Assembly (NCBI RefSeq): GCF_002878395.1
Contig: NC_061122.1
Coordinates: forward strand, 74,123,458-74,187,457
DNA length: 64,000 nt
From: Capsicum annuum
Taxonomy: Eukaryota; Streptophyta; Magnoliopsida; Solanales; Solanaceae
Reading direction: 5' to 3'
Shown here one piece after another: positions 41,501-53,263 of this stretch; position 1 is the stretch's first letter; every line of letters starts with the position of its first letter. The position numbers were made by a program, and so were the translations under genes. The notes under the pieces are model-generated. The model did no database searches. It was not told the DNA's origin and worked only from the letters and a program-made list of their open reading frames with translations.

Positions 41501-42960
41501 GGGGTTGTGAGTCTTATCTTTCTTATATTCTTAATTTTAGTGTGGAGAGTCCTTTGTTTGATTCTGTTCCTCTAGTTCATGATTTTCCTGATATTTATCC
41601 AATCGATCTACCTAGTCTTCCTCTTGAGGGTGATATTGAGTTCATTATTGACCTTAAGTCGGGTACCAACCTATTACTATAATATCTTACTTGATGGATT
41701 CTATCGAGCTTTAGAAGATGCATTCTTAGCTTTCGGATCTTTTAGATAAGGGTTTTATTAGACTGAGTGTATCGCCTTGGGTTTCTCTAGTTCTATTTTT
41801 GAAGAAGAAAGATGGTTCTATGTTCCTATGTATTAATTATAGGCTGCTGAATAAGGTGATAGTGAAGAATAAGTATCCTATGCCTCATATTGATAATTTA
41901 TTTTGCTAGATTTAGGGAGCTCCAGTGTTCTCTAAGATTGACTTGAGATTCAATTACCGTTAGTTGAGGATTCCGGCTAAGGACATACTTAAGACAAACT
42001 TCAAGACTCACTATGGCCATTATGAGTTCCTGGTGATGTCTTTTGGGTTGATCAATCTCAAGCCTCATTCTTGATTTGATGAACTGAGTGTTCAAGCCCT
42101 ATTTGGACTTATTGCTAATCATTTTCATTGATGATATCCTTTGTATTCTAGGAGTAGTGATGAGCATGAGAAAAATTTGAGGATTGAGCTCCAAACTTTA
42201 AGAAATCTTAAGTTTTTTTGCAAAATTCTCAAAGTGTGAGTTTTGCATAAGTCTATTACATGATAAGATCATGGTGGTTCTATTAAAGATAAAGGTTATT
42301 CATGATTGGCTCAGACCTACTTCTCCGGGTGAGGTTCGTATCTTTATTAGCTTGGTAGTTTACAACAGGCAGTTCGTTGAGGGTTTTGCTACTATTGCAA
42401 TGACAATTACTAGTTTGACAATAAAAGAGGTTCTTTTTAGTGGTTCAAAGAGTTTGAGTAGAGTTTTCTGAAGCTCAAAGGTTTTTTCACTTCAACTCCT
42501 ATTTTTCACTTCCGTTGAGGGCCATGGATTTATTGTGTATTTTGATGCTTTTGGAGTTGCTTTAGGTTGTGCTCTAAATTATCAAGGTTTAGTTACTACT
42601 TATGCATTGAGACAACTGAAGGTCCACGTGTGTAACTACCCTACTCATGGTTTGGAATTGGCGGCAATAGTATTTGCGCTTAAGATTTAGAGGAATTACT
42701 TGAATGGGGTTTGTTTTTAGATATATACTGATCATCCTAGTCTTAAGTACATTATGACTCAGAGGGGATCTTATTTTAAGACAGTAAAAATAGATTTAGA
42801 TGTTGAAGGACTATGAGATATGTATTCTTTATCATTCAAGCAAGGAAAATATGGTAAAAGCTGCTTTGGACCAGAAGACTATGAGTATGGGTAGCTTGGC
42901 TTCTATTACAAATTTTGAATGGTCGTTGGTATTGATTATCTAGTACTTAGCACTCCAGGA
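41501..42960 (+). pseudogene. pol: Chromovirus copy 2 reverse transcriptase and RNase H
   Basis: RT shows [20 protein letters not shown] near 41775, [10 protein letters not shown] near 41875 and LLIIFIDDILC near 42115, so the F-I-D-D catalytic pair is present although a frameshift follows at once. RNase H shows [17 protein letters not shown] near 42530 with its Asp, and [12 protein letters not shown] near 42655. YTDHPSLKYIMTQRG near 42725 and LYHSSKENMV near 42830 follow. Stops and frameshifts every 100-200 bp prevent expression. Confidence 0.85.
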
Positions 42961-44340
42961 GGATTCTTGATAGTATTGAGGCGAGGTCTATCTTATTTGA
43001 GCAATTTGGAGTCAGTAATTTGAGGATAGCTGACTTTGTGGCATCCATGATCTGGCTTTGAGGGATGAATCTAGGAGGGCCATCTTAGATTCACAGAGTA
43101 CTCTGAGATATGATGGCCATATGTATGTTTCGAGAGTTAGATCTTTGAAGAAAGATATAGCAGACTTTGTGGCTTATTTTCTATATTCTCCGTAGGTGAA
43201 GGCCGAGTATTAGAGACCCAGTGAAATGATTTAGAGATTACTTATTCCCAACTAGAAGTGAGAGAAAATCATTATGGACTTTGTTAGTGAATTGACTTTC
43301 ACTCTCAGTGGTTCCAATAGTCTTTGGGTCATTGTGGGTTGGTTGACCAAAATGGACCATTTTCTACCTATTCAGATGTCTTTCAATGCTGATAGGTTCA
43401 CCCGTATCTATGTTCACAAGATTGTTCACCTTCATAGAGTACCCATATTTATTATTTTAGATAGAGGCTTTAGTTTTACTTCAAGATTTTGGAGGACTCT
43501 TTAGGAGAACTTGGGTACTCGATTGAACTCAGCACACTTTTTACCCTCAGATTGATGGGTAGTTTAAGTGGACTATTTAGATTCTTAAGGATATGCTCCA
43601 CACATGTGTTATGAACTTTTAAGGTCATTGGGAGCTATGCTTAGCCATAACGAAGTTTTCCTATAATAATAGATACCATTTGTGTATTGAGATGGCACTA
43701 TTTAAGGCTTTATATGGTAGGCTTGTCGATCTTTGATAGGTTAGTTTGAGAAATTCGTGATTAGGCCACTTGGTATTAACTTACTTCGTGAGTTGTTGGA
43801 TAGGGTTGGGGGATTCAAGTTAGATTGAGGACAGTTCAAAATAGGTAGAAGATCTATGCCGATCATAATTTTTTTTTCTTAAAGTTTGGATTTGGTGACC
43901 GAGTTTTATTTTAAGTATCACCCATAAAGGCGTAATGAGTTTCGGAAGGAGGGGAAAGCTCTTCCTATAGTATATTGGGTACTTCAACTTAATTCAAACA
44001 AATGGAGAGGTAACTTATGAGTTGGCCTTTCCCCCAGATTTTTAACTATTCATATAGTTTTCCATGTCTCTATATTGCGGCGATACACCCTATATGAGTC
44101 TCATGTGGTTTGGTGGGAATCAATTCAATTAGATGATAGGTTGACCTTCATAGAGGAGCCAATCCTCATATTAGCCAAGGGTGTCAAGCGGTTGCGCTCT
44201 ATAGAGATTCTAGTGGTTAAGATTCAGTGGAGGCACTTTCAGTCGAGGAGGCTACCCGAGAGATCGAGAGTGAGATGTAGGACTAGTATCCTCAACTGTT
44301 GTAGCCTTCAGGTACATCTTGATCCTTTACTTTCATAGAT
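42961..44340 (+). pseudogene. pol: Chromovirus copy 2 integrase and chromodomain
   Basis: The integrase core begins MDFVSELTFTLSGSNSLWVI (43274) with the first Asp, and has FIILDRGFSFTSRFW (near 43450) with the second. The third site reads YPQIDG-stop-FKWTI near 43545, so the glutamate is replaced. The C-terminal tail (near 44105) has SHVVWWESIQLDDRLTFIEE. It runs into chromodomain-like VKRLRSIEILVVKIQWRH and, after a one-base shift, VEEATREIESEM (near 44250). A chromodomain targets chromovirus integration through histone marks. The first zinc-binding part is mostly lost. Confidence 0.85.
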
Positions 44341-44364
44341 GAAAGTCTTTTTAGTAGTGGATAT

Positions 44365-45496
44365 TGTAATGACCCTCTAGGTCATTTTTATATTTTTGCA
44401 CTATTTTCCTATATAGAACTTTCCCATAGCTTCCCCAAGTCATTTATGACTTATTAGAGCTAACAATTTCTTTACCGAGCAGTTCATTTATTTTTTATAG
44501 CCAATTCCTTATTTTGTAGTTTTTGCTGTTCAGAGTAGGGTATTGGGCTTAATTGCAAGAGTATTCCAATTCTAATAGTTCAATTAGATTTAGAATGTTC
44601 ATTTTAGGCTAGAGGGACCCTTGGGTTGGGTCCCAAGGCTTTTAGACTCGCTTTGGGCTATTTGGTGGATTTCGGTTAAAGCAACCACTTGGGTGAGGGA
44701 CCTATAATCCATTGAAATGACCCTAGACGGAAATTTCAATGGCGCCATTGAGTCTAGAATGCCAAATTTAGTAGGGTAGCATAGTTCATTCACATTCACG
44801 GGATTCTGAATGAATCCCTAGGTTCCGATTAGAGATTTGGCACATAGACAAATCTGCCGGTGTAACATTAACTGATATAAGACAAAAATAACCTTCATAT
44901 TTGGGAGTCCCTTGACAACAATTGTGAAGGCCAAGGTAAATGGTTATTTCAATCATGATAATCTTGGTTGAATTTGCAAAGTCCAAGTTCGTTGGCTAGC
45001 ATGATCATGGGCTAGTCTTCACATTCGCAAAAAGTCCTCTCCAGACAAAACCATACTTTTCCTTTCAAAATTATGATGAACCAATTGCGTTTGCAAAGGG
45101 AACGTTGAGTTGTGATCCGTGTTACTGATGGGTTCCCGCGATCATGAAGAAGGTACCCCAACAACATTTATAGCTGTAGAAATTGATCCCCTTGGACTTT
45201 ATCTCAACTCCAAGTCGACAAAACCCTAGAACACTTAGAGAATTGTGGAGCTTGATCATTCGGTGTTCAGGGTGAGTTTGAGATTTTGTTAGGATCATTT
45301 TCTCTTCAAAATATTTGTAAGTTCCCTTTGATTTCTTGATTAATTCTCTACTTTAAACCCAAATCCTTAGATATTTTGTCGGGTGATTTGAGGGAGTATT
45401 TGTACTTGGATTTCTCATATTCTTAGAATAAATGATTGTTGTTCTTATAGGAATGTTTTGGCACTTCCAAAGTGGTGATTCCTCAAATAATCTCTA
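44365..45496 (+). repeat. Chromovirus copy 2 3' LTR, truncated (LTR2)
   Basis: It begins TGTAATGACCCTCTAGG after TTTAGTAGTGGATAT. At about 44900-45150 the reiterated words are TTTGCAAAGTCC, ATTCGCAAAAAGTCC, GTTTGCAAAGGG and GCGATCATGAAGAAGG, unlike the CTTAAGC/GCTTTAGC words of the other LTRs. A TATA-like ATTTATAG is at 45167. It ends at CTCTA, where LTR3 begins. Confidence 0.85.
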
Positions 45497-48050
45497 TGTA
45501 ATGACCCTTTAGGTTATTTTTTGCATTTCTACTCCTGTTCTCTATTTTGAGCTCTACTATAGCTGCCCCAAGTTATTTATGACTTGTTGTAACTGATGGT
45601 TGAATTGTTCGGCAGTTCATTTTCGTTTTTAGAGCCAGTTGGCAATTTTGACGCCTTCACTAGTTCAAAATGGCTACCAAGTGAAAATTTTGGTCAAATA
45701 ATCTCATATGTAGATTTTGACTATTCTAATAGCTCTGTAATGTTGATTTTAGGTTAGGTAGACCCTGGTTTAGATCTCGAGGCTTCCAGACTCATTTTCG
45801 GATATTGGTCGGAAGATAAGAAAATGACAAGTGGGTGTAGGACCTACTTTTTGGCGAAATGCCTCAAATAGAAATTTCAACTGTTCCATAAGTCTACAAC
45901 GTTTAATTTGATAAGGTAGCACGGTTTGTTTGTGCATTTGGGATTTTAGATAAATCCTGAGCTGTTGCGGAAACTCAAAAACCTGCCAAGTCTTCAGCTG
46001 TTTCCTGATATCTGGTGTGACCACTTAAGAGACCCATTGGGTGCCTAGGCACTTTAGCAGCTAGTGCCAAAGCGACCCAAGGTCTGCTTTAGCAGCTTGC
46101 ATTGTCAATGGGGAACCTCTTTAGCGGTCAGCTGGGTGTTTAGTGCCAACTGGTAAAGCGACCAAGTGTTCGCTTTAGTGGCACCCATGTTCTTGGGAAG
46201 GGTATAAATACCCCACTTAGCATGATTTTCACCGTTCTTCTCCCATTCTCAAGAAACTAAAACCCTAAAAAGTGGGAGTTCTTAAGAGAATCAATAGTGG
46301 CTGATCTTGGAGCTTAGGAAAAGTTTATTTACGCAATTCTTCATCTAATTAGGGGTAAGCTTCCATTATTTTCATGATTTAATCCTCCATTCTTGACTAA
46401 AATCCTTAGAAGCTTGGTGGCTTGGTTTTAGCACCATTATAGCTCAGAATCCATCCATTTTTGGAGGGTAAAGTTTCCTTGAGCATACAGGGACATTCTG
46501 TTGTTTTTGAATATGTAATTTCGTAAATGGGCCCTATATGGGATTTTTGCATATTTTTTTGAACCAGAAGCACAATAGTGCAATATGATTATCATTATTC
46601 TTGTTTTGATAAGTAGATTGTGATTTTGATAGCTTGGAACCTTGCAGAAGCTTTTTGAAAAGGGAAATCATTAGTTTAGTAGGTTCTTTGGGATTTTCTT
46701 CGAAATCTAGGTAGGTAAGGTTTACCCTTTTCATAAATTAAGCTATTTCATAGTGTGATTATTATACTTTTCTAGATTTGGGATGAGATTTAGGTATTGA
46801 TGGTATTATTATCAACATTTAAAGTTGTTCATAGTGTTTAGGCTATCTTGAGACCATAGTTTAGGCATAGTTGACTTAGTTGCTCATGCTCTAGGTAGAA
46901 TTCCTATCTTAGGAATAATTAAGGCTTTATTAACATCTAAAAAATGGATTTTGATACCTTAGCCTAGCCTAGTGTAGAAGTTTTAATGATGGTATTTAGG
47001 GACTAGAAGTGGGCCCATCCATTCTGCCTTAGGCCAATATATGAGCTATTTTTGGTAGATCCTTAGTCCCTTATTTTAATTTCCTAAATGCTTATTATAG
47101 GATTTTAGGAAATAGATACTTAGCGGTCATGATGGTTTGACTTTGGGAGTTGATGCTTCTTGTGGTAAACCCATAATTGATTATGACATAGATGATATGA
47201 GCACCGGTTCAAGTCTAATAATTGATTATGATATTAATGATAAGAGCACCGGTTCAAGTTTGGGAATTGAGAGTTGTTAATGGTGTGATATGGTAGGATG
47301 AATCTATAGTTATGGAAGGAAAATTGGTAGGTTATGGCTATTTGATTATTCATTTTCCTTGATTGTACCCTCCAGGCTTATGGAGGCCTATGTTGGGTTG
47401 TTTGCTTTTCCATACTTAATGGTTTTATGTTGGTCAATTTAGTAGATATACTTGTGTAATCATTACATTCTATTTTGTTTTTATTGATTTACTTATGCAC
47501 AATGATGTTGGAGTTTGTTTACATATTTGCCTCTTTACCTTGACTTAACAAACTTTATCTCAAATTTTATTGTATTTATATCATGATTTAGCCTAGTCGG
47601 CCGATGATTCCGACTGAGTACCCATGCTTTTGGTACTCATACTACACTTCTATTCTTTTTTGGTGTAGATTCGAGTACTAGCTGCCGACGCTGATTCAAC
47701 GCTCGTGCAGTGTTAATTTTAGAGATTGGTTGAAGTCTTGGAGTCGGAGTTACCCTCTTTCCTTTTTTTTTCTATGTCTGGTCTTTTATTTTTAAGACAG
47801 ATTATATGTCACTATTCAGTACTCATAGATTATTTGTTGTAGCTCTTTCACCGACACTACTGAGTCTTGGGAGGATTGTTGATTTCCTAGCTATCTATTT
47901 GGCCTTTATGTATGTATTTTTAATATTTAAGTCTTTAATTGTTTATTTTTGGCTTTTAAGACATTTTCCACCAAGGTAGCCCATTGGTTTATTATATCTA
48001 CTAGCTGGATATAGTAGGTGTTATCATTGCTCATAATTTGGGTTGTGACA
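45497..48050 (+). repeat. Chromovirus copy 3 5' LTR (LTR3, 2.55 kb)
   Basis: It runs from TGTAATGACCCTTTAGG to GGTTGTGACA. A cluster of GCTTTAGCAGC / CTTTAGCGGTC / TAAAGCGACC words lies at 46020-46195, directly before the TATA box at 46203. Two ~35-bp repeats with GAGCACCGGTTCAAGT lie at 47197-47280. A hairpin GAGTACC-9 nt-GGTACTC is at 47616-47638. Confidence 0.9.
46203..46210 (+). promoter_or_regulatory. LTR3 TATA box
   Basis: GGTATAAATACCCC follows the GCTTTAGCGG word cluster by a few bases and precedes a C/T-rich leader (CACCGTTCTTCTCCCATTCT), as expected at a plant LTR transcription start. The matching 3' LTR (53264) has lost this box by deletion. Confidence 0.65.
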
Positions 48051-48256
48051 AATTTGTATAAGAGCCTAGGTTTCACCGGTATTATTGGTACAAGAGCAAA
48101 TGTCTTGTTGAGTCCTACGAATTGGAACAATGATATCCATTTCTTATCTTTGATAAGCTATATAACATTTTTAGGAGTTCTTCACATCTTTCACTCTTTC
48201 ATACTAAGAGTCTTTGTTGGTTTCTAAAGCATGCCTTTGGTTTTACTTTTTTATAG
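48051..48256 (+). other. Copy 3 leader and decayed primer-binding site
   Basis: AATTTGTATAAGAGCCTAGG stands where AATTGGTATCAGAGCC is expected for an initiator-Met tRNA primer. The leader ends CTTTTTTATAG directly before ATG, an acceptor-like sequence shared with copy 1. Confidence 0.6.
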
Positions 48257-49800
48257 ATGATTAGGATACATGCTACCACTATACGAGACGAGGGCTCTTA
48301 GATCGATCCTAAGGATCCTGTCGCTATTTTTGGATGACCTCGAGGTCGTGGAAAACCTAGAGATGTGTCCCTATCTAGGGTCCAAGATTGGGGGTCTTCA
48401 CCAGACCCTTTCTCTGCTCCTAAACCATAGATTCTTCCACCATAACCAATGGTTGTCCAGGGACAAGCCCAGGCTCTACCAAGATATATTTTTTCTTCAA
48501 TGCCCTGGGATGCTTTAGTTTATCTTTTAGGATTGGTTAGTGGTGCGCCATCTGATGCGCACAATCTGCAAATTAGAATGGTACTAAGGTTGGGGTGTAG
48601 GTTGTAGCTCTGACTCCTAAAGTTGAGGTTCCTCATGTGCTGGCCATTCCTCAATCGGTAGATGCTTAACCAGTGGTTTCCCCACTTGCTATGTTCATTG
48701 AGGAGAAGAAGATATTAGGTAGATTTTTGAGATTAGATCTAACTAGGTTTTCTAGTGAATCGGGCGAGGATGCTTATGTGTTTCTAATTGCTTATAAGGA
48801 TAGGCTTCATAATCTATGCATATTTAAGTCTCAAGGTGTGGACTACAGTACCTTTCAGTTGGATATGGTATCTTGACATTGGTAGAGAGGTCATTCTTAT
48901 TCCAGGCCTGTTGGATCACCTCCGTTGATATGGACTTAGTTCTATGAGATATTCTTAGAGATGTATATGACTTGCAGTCTTAGGGATTACTTAAGAGATC
49001 AGTTCTCAAGGTTGGAATAGCGCTCTATAACTGTTGTGGAGTTTGTGTCTTTATTTTATGAGTTGGTTAGGCATGTTACTTCTATTTTGACTAATAAGTA
49101 TGAGTGAGTTTGTTGCTTAGTTCGAGGATTGAGATTTCCTATTCATATATTTGTACAATATCTAATTATGGTGGGTAGTTTTTTTGCTGAGGTTTCTAAT
49201 GATTCTCATATTATGAAGAAGATACTGTACGAGGCCCAAGGGGGCAGCGATAAGAGGCCACTATATCAGGGTAGTTTTAATTAGAGCTATAGTGGATCAT
49301 GGTTTAGAGGTAGTGGTTCTTAAGATTGGTACCCTCTATGTAAACCGTATCAGTATTAGGGGTAGTCTAGTAGACCCATTAAGGTAGTTCTTCAGATTAA
49401 TGATGGAGACTAGTCTAGTTTGAGTGATCGTCTTGGCCATAGTAGTGGTATGCATTTAAGGGATTCGACTTCTAGTTATTCTATCTATGGTGGTTATTCT
49501 AGTTCATCTAGATCTTCTAGCTTTTGTAAAATTCATGGGGTATGTTATGTTTGTGGTGTTCTTATTCATTTCATGCGAGAGTACTCTAGTCGTAGAGAGA
49601 TTGTTCCTTCAGCTCAAGGTGTTCCACCTATTAGGGTACTTCATCACATAGTTAGAGGTGGTGTGCATAGTCGTAAGGCTGGTCACCAAGGTACTCTTAG
49701 AAGTTATCAGGCATGAAGGACAGGAGATTGGTGAGGATCCCAGCTATGTGGTGGGTATGGTCATTTATATACAGTACTTGCTAGAACCAAGGCTGAGTGT
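48257..49800 (+). pseudogene. gag: Chromovirus copy 3 gag, degenerate
   Basis: It starts at the ATG in position with copy 1 (residues MIRIHATTIRDEGS, then a stop). The central Gag domain includes FLRLDLTRFSSESGEDAYVF (48736) and CIFKSQGVDYSTFQLDMVS. SRPVGSPPLIWT follows near 48900, then LRDQFSRLE near 49000. The Ser-rich linker continues to a knuckle CKIHGVCYVCGVLIHFMREY near 49530, a CCHC motif with some change. Stops fall every few dozen codons. Confidence 0.82.
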
Positions 49801-50470
49801 TCAAATGTTGTTATTATAGATATGATTTTAGTGTGCCACTAATAAGACTTTTCTTTGTTTAATCTGGGATCCACTTGTTATTATGTGTCTTCTAATTATG
49901 CTCCACGATTAGAGTTATTTTGGTATTTATTATATATGCCATTACATATATCTGCTCCCATGGGTGATTCTTTAATAGTGGATCAAGTTTTCAGATCATG
50001 CATTGTGACTGTCAGAGATATTGCTACTCATACAGATCTTATTACATTTGACATGGTGGATTTTGATATGATTCTGGGTTTGGACTTGTAATCCTACTAT
50101 CATGTAGTCATAGACTATTTTTCTAAGACCATTACCTTTGCAATGCCCATCATACCCCTAGTTGTATGGTAGGCAACAATTAGTCGCGAGCCGATGGGGA
50201 TTATTACTTATGTTCATTCTAGGAGGCTTATGTTAAGGTTTTACGAGTCTTATCTCGCTTATAATCGTGATGTTAGTATGGAGAGTCCGTTGCTTGACTG
50301 TAGCTCAGTAGTTCGTGAGTTCCCTTATGTTTTCCCAATCAATATACCTAGTTTTCCTCCTACTTATGGTATTGTGTTTGTTTTTAATCTTGAGCCCGAC
50401 ACCCAACCTTTTTCTATCAAACCATGTCTTATAGTGCCTGCTGAGCTTCAGGAGCTGAATTCTCCACTTC
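49801..50470 (+). pseudogene. pol: Chromovirus copy 3 protease
   Basis: FNLGSTCYYVSSNYAPRLEL (near 49855) has Asn in place of the catalytic Asp of D-L-G-S-T kept by copy 1. The second block VDFDMILGLDL is at 50055, ending in a stop. Linker to RT: MGIITYVHSRRLMLRFYESY (50194) and IPSFPPTYGIVFVFNLEPDT (near 50350), the usual L-P-P-x-R-x-I-D-F-x-I-D-L-x-P-G-T region in decayed form. Confidence 0.85.
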
Positions 50471-51690
50471 AAGATTTTTTAGTAAGGGTTTTATTAGATT
50501 GAGTCTGTCTCCTTGGGGAGCTTCTGTGTTGTTTCTAAAGAAGAAAGATGGATCCATGCATATGTATATTGATTATAGGTATCTTAATAGGGTGACAATG
50601 AACAACCATTATCCTATGCCTTGTATCGATGATTTGTTTGACCAACTTTTGGGAGCAGTGGTGTTCTCTAAGGTTTATTTGAGGTCCGATTACCATCGGC
50701 TGAGGATCCGGGCTTAAGATATCCCAAAGACAACCTTTAGGACCCGTTACGATCATTATGAGTTCTTAGTGATATTTTTTTGGTTGACTACTGCCTTAGC
50801 CTATTTATGGATTTAATGAACCACGTGTTCAAGCCTTATTTGGATTCTCTTGTGATTATGTTCATCAACGACATCCTTGTATAATCAAGGAGTAAAGAGG
50901 AGCGTATGCAACATTTAATGATTGTGCTCCAACTTTGAGAGAACATATGCTTTTCGCCAAGTTCTTTAAGTGTGAGTTTATAACTTGAGTTGGTGACTTT
51001 CCTTGGCTATGTGCTGTCTAAGAATGGGATTATGGTAGATCCAGCAAAGATATAGGCCATTCGTGATTAGGTCAGGCCAATATCTTCGATCGAGGTTCGT
51101 AGCTTCATTGTATTTGCTGGTTACTATAGGTGGTTCATTAAGAGATTTGCTACTATTGCAATGCTTATGATTATATTGACTAGGAAGAAAGTTTCTTTTC
51201 ATTGGTTTGAGGTTTGTGAGTCAAGCTTTAGAAAGCTCAAGGAGTTTCTTACTTCAACTTTGATTTTAGCTCTTCCTATTGAAGGTGAGGCTTTTGCACT
51301 ATATTATGATGCTTCTTTTTTGGTTTGGGTTTTGTGTTGATTAAATTGGGCTGCATTATTAATTATGCACTAAGGAATATTTAGGTGTACCAGCGCAACT
51401 AGCCCAATCATGATTTAGAGTTTATGGCGATAGTCTTTGCACTAAAGATTCTAAAGCAATATCTTTATGATGCACATTATGAGATATTTATAGATCATTA
51501 TAGTCTTCAGTATCTTATGACCCAAAGAGAGCTTAATTCTAGGTAACGTAGATTTTTGGAGTTGATTAAGGATTATGACAATCTATCTTGTATCATTCGA
51601 GCAAGGGGAATATTATAGCGGACACCTTGAGCCAGAAAGCGGTATGGGTAGGTTGGCTTATATTTCAGTTTCTTAGAGGCTATTGGTGCG
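50471..51690 (+). pseudogene. pol: Chromovirus copy 3 reverse transcriptase and RNase H
   Basis: [22 protein letters not shown] (near 50508), [20 protein letters not shown] and [20 protein letters not shown]. The catalytic F-I-D-D is FINDILV near 50860, so the first Asp is lost. RNase H: LYYDASFLVWVL near 51300, [20 protein letters not shown] near 51415 and [19 protein letters not shown] near 51490. Then a decayed IIADTLSQKA near 51615. Stops near 50715, 50880 and 51340. Confidence 0.87.
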
Positions 51691-53263
51691 GGACATTCAG
51701 TACTTAGCCAACTTGATGGCACAACTTGATATTTCAAACCCTAAAAGGATTCTCACAAGTGTTAAGGCGAGGTCTTTTCTATTTGAGTAGATTCGGAGTC
51801 ATTAGTTTGGGAATAAAGGACTTTGCATCATTCATGATTAGGTGTTGAGTGGTGAGTCTAAGAGGTCTACCCTAGATTCTTAGGGTGTTTTGTGATTTGA
51901 TATCCACATTTTTTGTTTTGAGGGTTGATGATTTGATTCAGTCTATTTTGCATGAGGCTCACAACTCTAGATATTTTATTCACCTAGGTATAACTAATAT
52001 GTATAGATATTTAAGACAACATAATTGGTGGAGTGTCATGAAGAGAGACATGGTGGACTTTGTAGTTCATTGCCTATGTTATTGGCAGGTGAAGGCTGAG
52101 CATTAGTAACCTGGTAGTTTGATTCAGAGGTTGACTATTTATGAGTAGAAATAGGAGTGAATTATCGTGGACTTTGTTAGTGGGTTACCTCATTCCATCC
52201 ATGGTTCCAATGGTATTTGGGTCATCATGGATCGATTGACCAGGTCAACACATTTTATTCCTATTTAGATGTCCTTTAGTGCCAAAGGTTCGCTCGTATC
52301 AGTGTTACTATGATAATCTGTTTATATAGTTTGCCTATATCTATCATTTCACATCAAGATTCAGTGTTCATTTCTAGATTTGAAAGAGCATATCAGGAGA
52401 AGTTGGGTACTCAAGATGATCTTAGTGCAACTTTCCATTCTTAGATTGGCAGGCAATTGGAACGAATAATTCAGGTTCTTAAGAATATTTGTTGAGCCTA
52501 TGTCATGGACTCTGGAGGTCAGTAGGAGCAACACTTAGCCTTGGCAGAGTTCACATAGAATAACAGTTATCATTTAAGTATTGAAATAATGCCTTTTGAG
52601 GATTTATATGGTAGGAGATGACTTTCGCTAATCGGATGGTTTGAGACTTTCGAGATTAGGCACTGTGGTACCGAGTTGCTTTAGGAGTCATTGGATAGAA
52701 TCAGGGTAATTCAGGATAGGTTAAGGGCAGATTAGAATACGTAGAAGGCTTACACAGATCATAAATTTTTTGCCTTGAGATTTTGAGTTGATGATCATGT
52801 ATTCCTCTGTGTGTCACCCATGAAGGGTGTGATAAAGTTCGGGAGGAAAGACAAGCTCAGCCCCAAATATTTTGGACATTTTGAGATTCTTCACACAGTT
52901 GGTTAGATGGATTATGAGCTAGCCTTACATCCATATTTTGTTGTTGTATAGCCAGTTTTCCATGTTTCTATATTATGGTGACACATTTCTGACCCATCTC
53001 ATATGTTTAGATGGGACTCAGTTTAGTTAGATGAGCATTTGACCTTTGTGAAGGAGCTTGTGCTAATTTTGGCTTGTGTTGTCAGGAGGTTGGATAGTAG
53101 AGAGATTCCAGTGGTTAAGGTTTATTAAAGGCACCACCCAGTTGAGGAGGCTACTTGGATGATTGAGAGTAAGATGCGGATCCAGTATCCTCACCTGATC
53201 GAGGCTTTAGGTACATCCTATCCCTTTACTTTCACAAATAAAAGTTCATTTAGTAGTGGATAT
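51691..53263 (+). pseudogene. pol: Chromovirus copy 3 integrase and chromodomain
   Basis: Zinc-binding part: HEAHNSRYFIHLGITNMYRY and WWSVMKRDMVDFVVHCLCYW near 51950-52090. The second Cys of the C-x-x-C pair is displaced. Core: IIVDFVSGLPHSIHGSNGIW near 52155 with the first Asp. The second reads IISHQDSVFISRF (near 52340), so the D of S-D-R is lost, and the glutamate region is decayed near 52450. C-terminal: MKGVIKFGRKDKLSPKYFGH near 52820. The chromodomain follows with VKVY-stop-RHHPVEEATWMIES near 53115-53170. Confidence 0.87.

Larger units (their letters stand above)
40482..45496 (+). mobile_element. Chromovirus copy 2, 5'-truncated, with partial 3' LTR
   Basis: It starts abruptly in gag (next to the Athila-like element), passes through knuckle, protease, RT, RNase H, integrase and chromodomain, then enters an LTR at 44365 that is cut after 1132 bp by another LTR of the same family at 45497. 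It is not the missing right half of copy 1, because the two overlap from gag to RT and differ strongly in sequence. Confidence 0.85.

Noticed and set aside
40482..44364. Copy 2 as the displaced right half of chromovirus copy 1
   Set aside because: The two overlap from gag to RT and are too diverged there to be one interrupted element.
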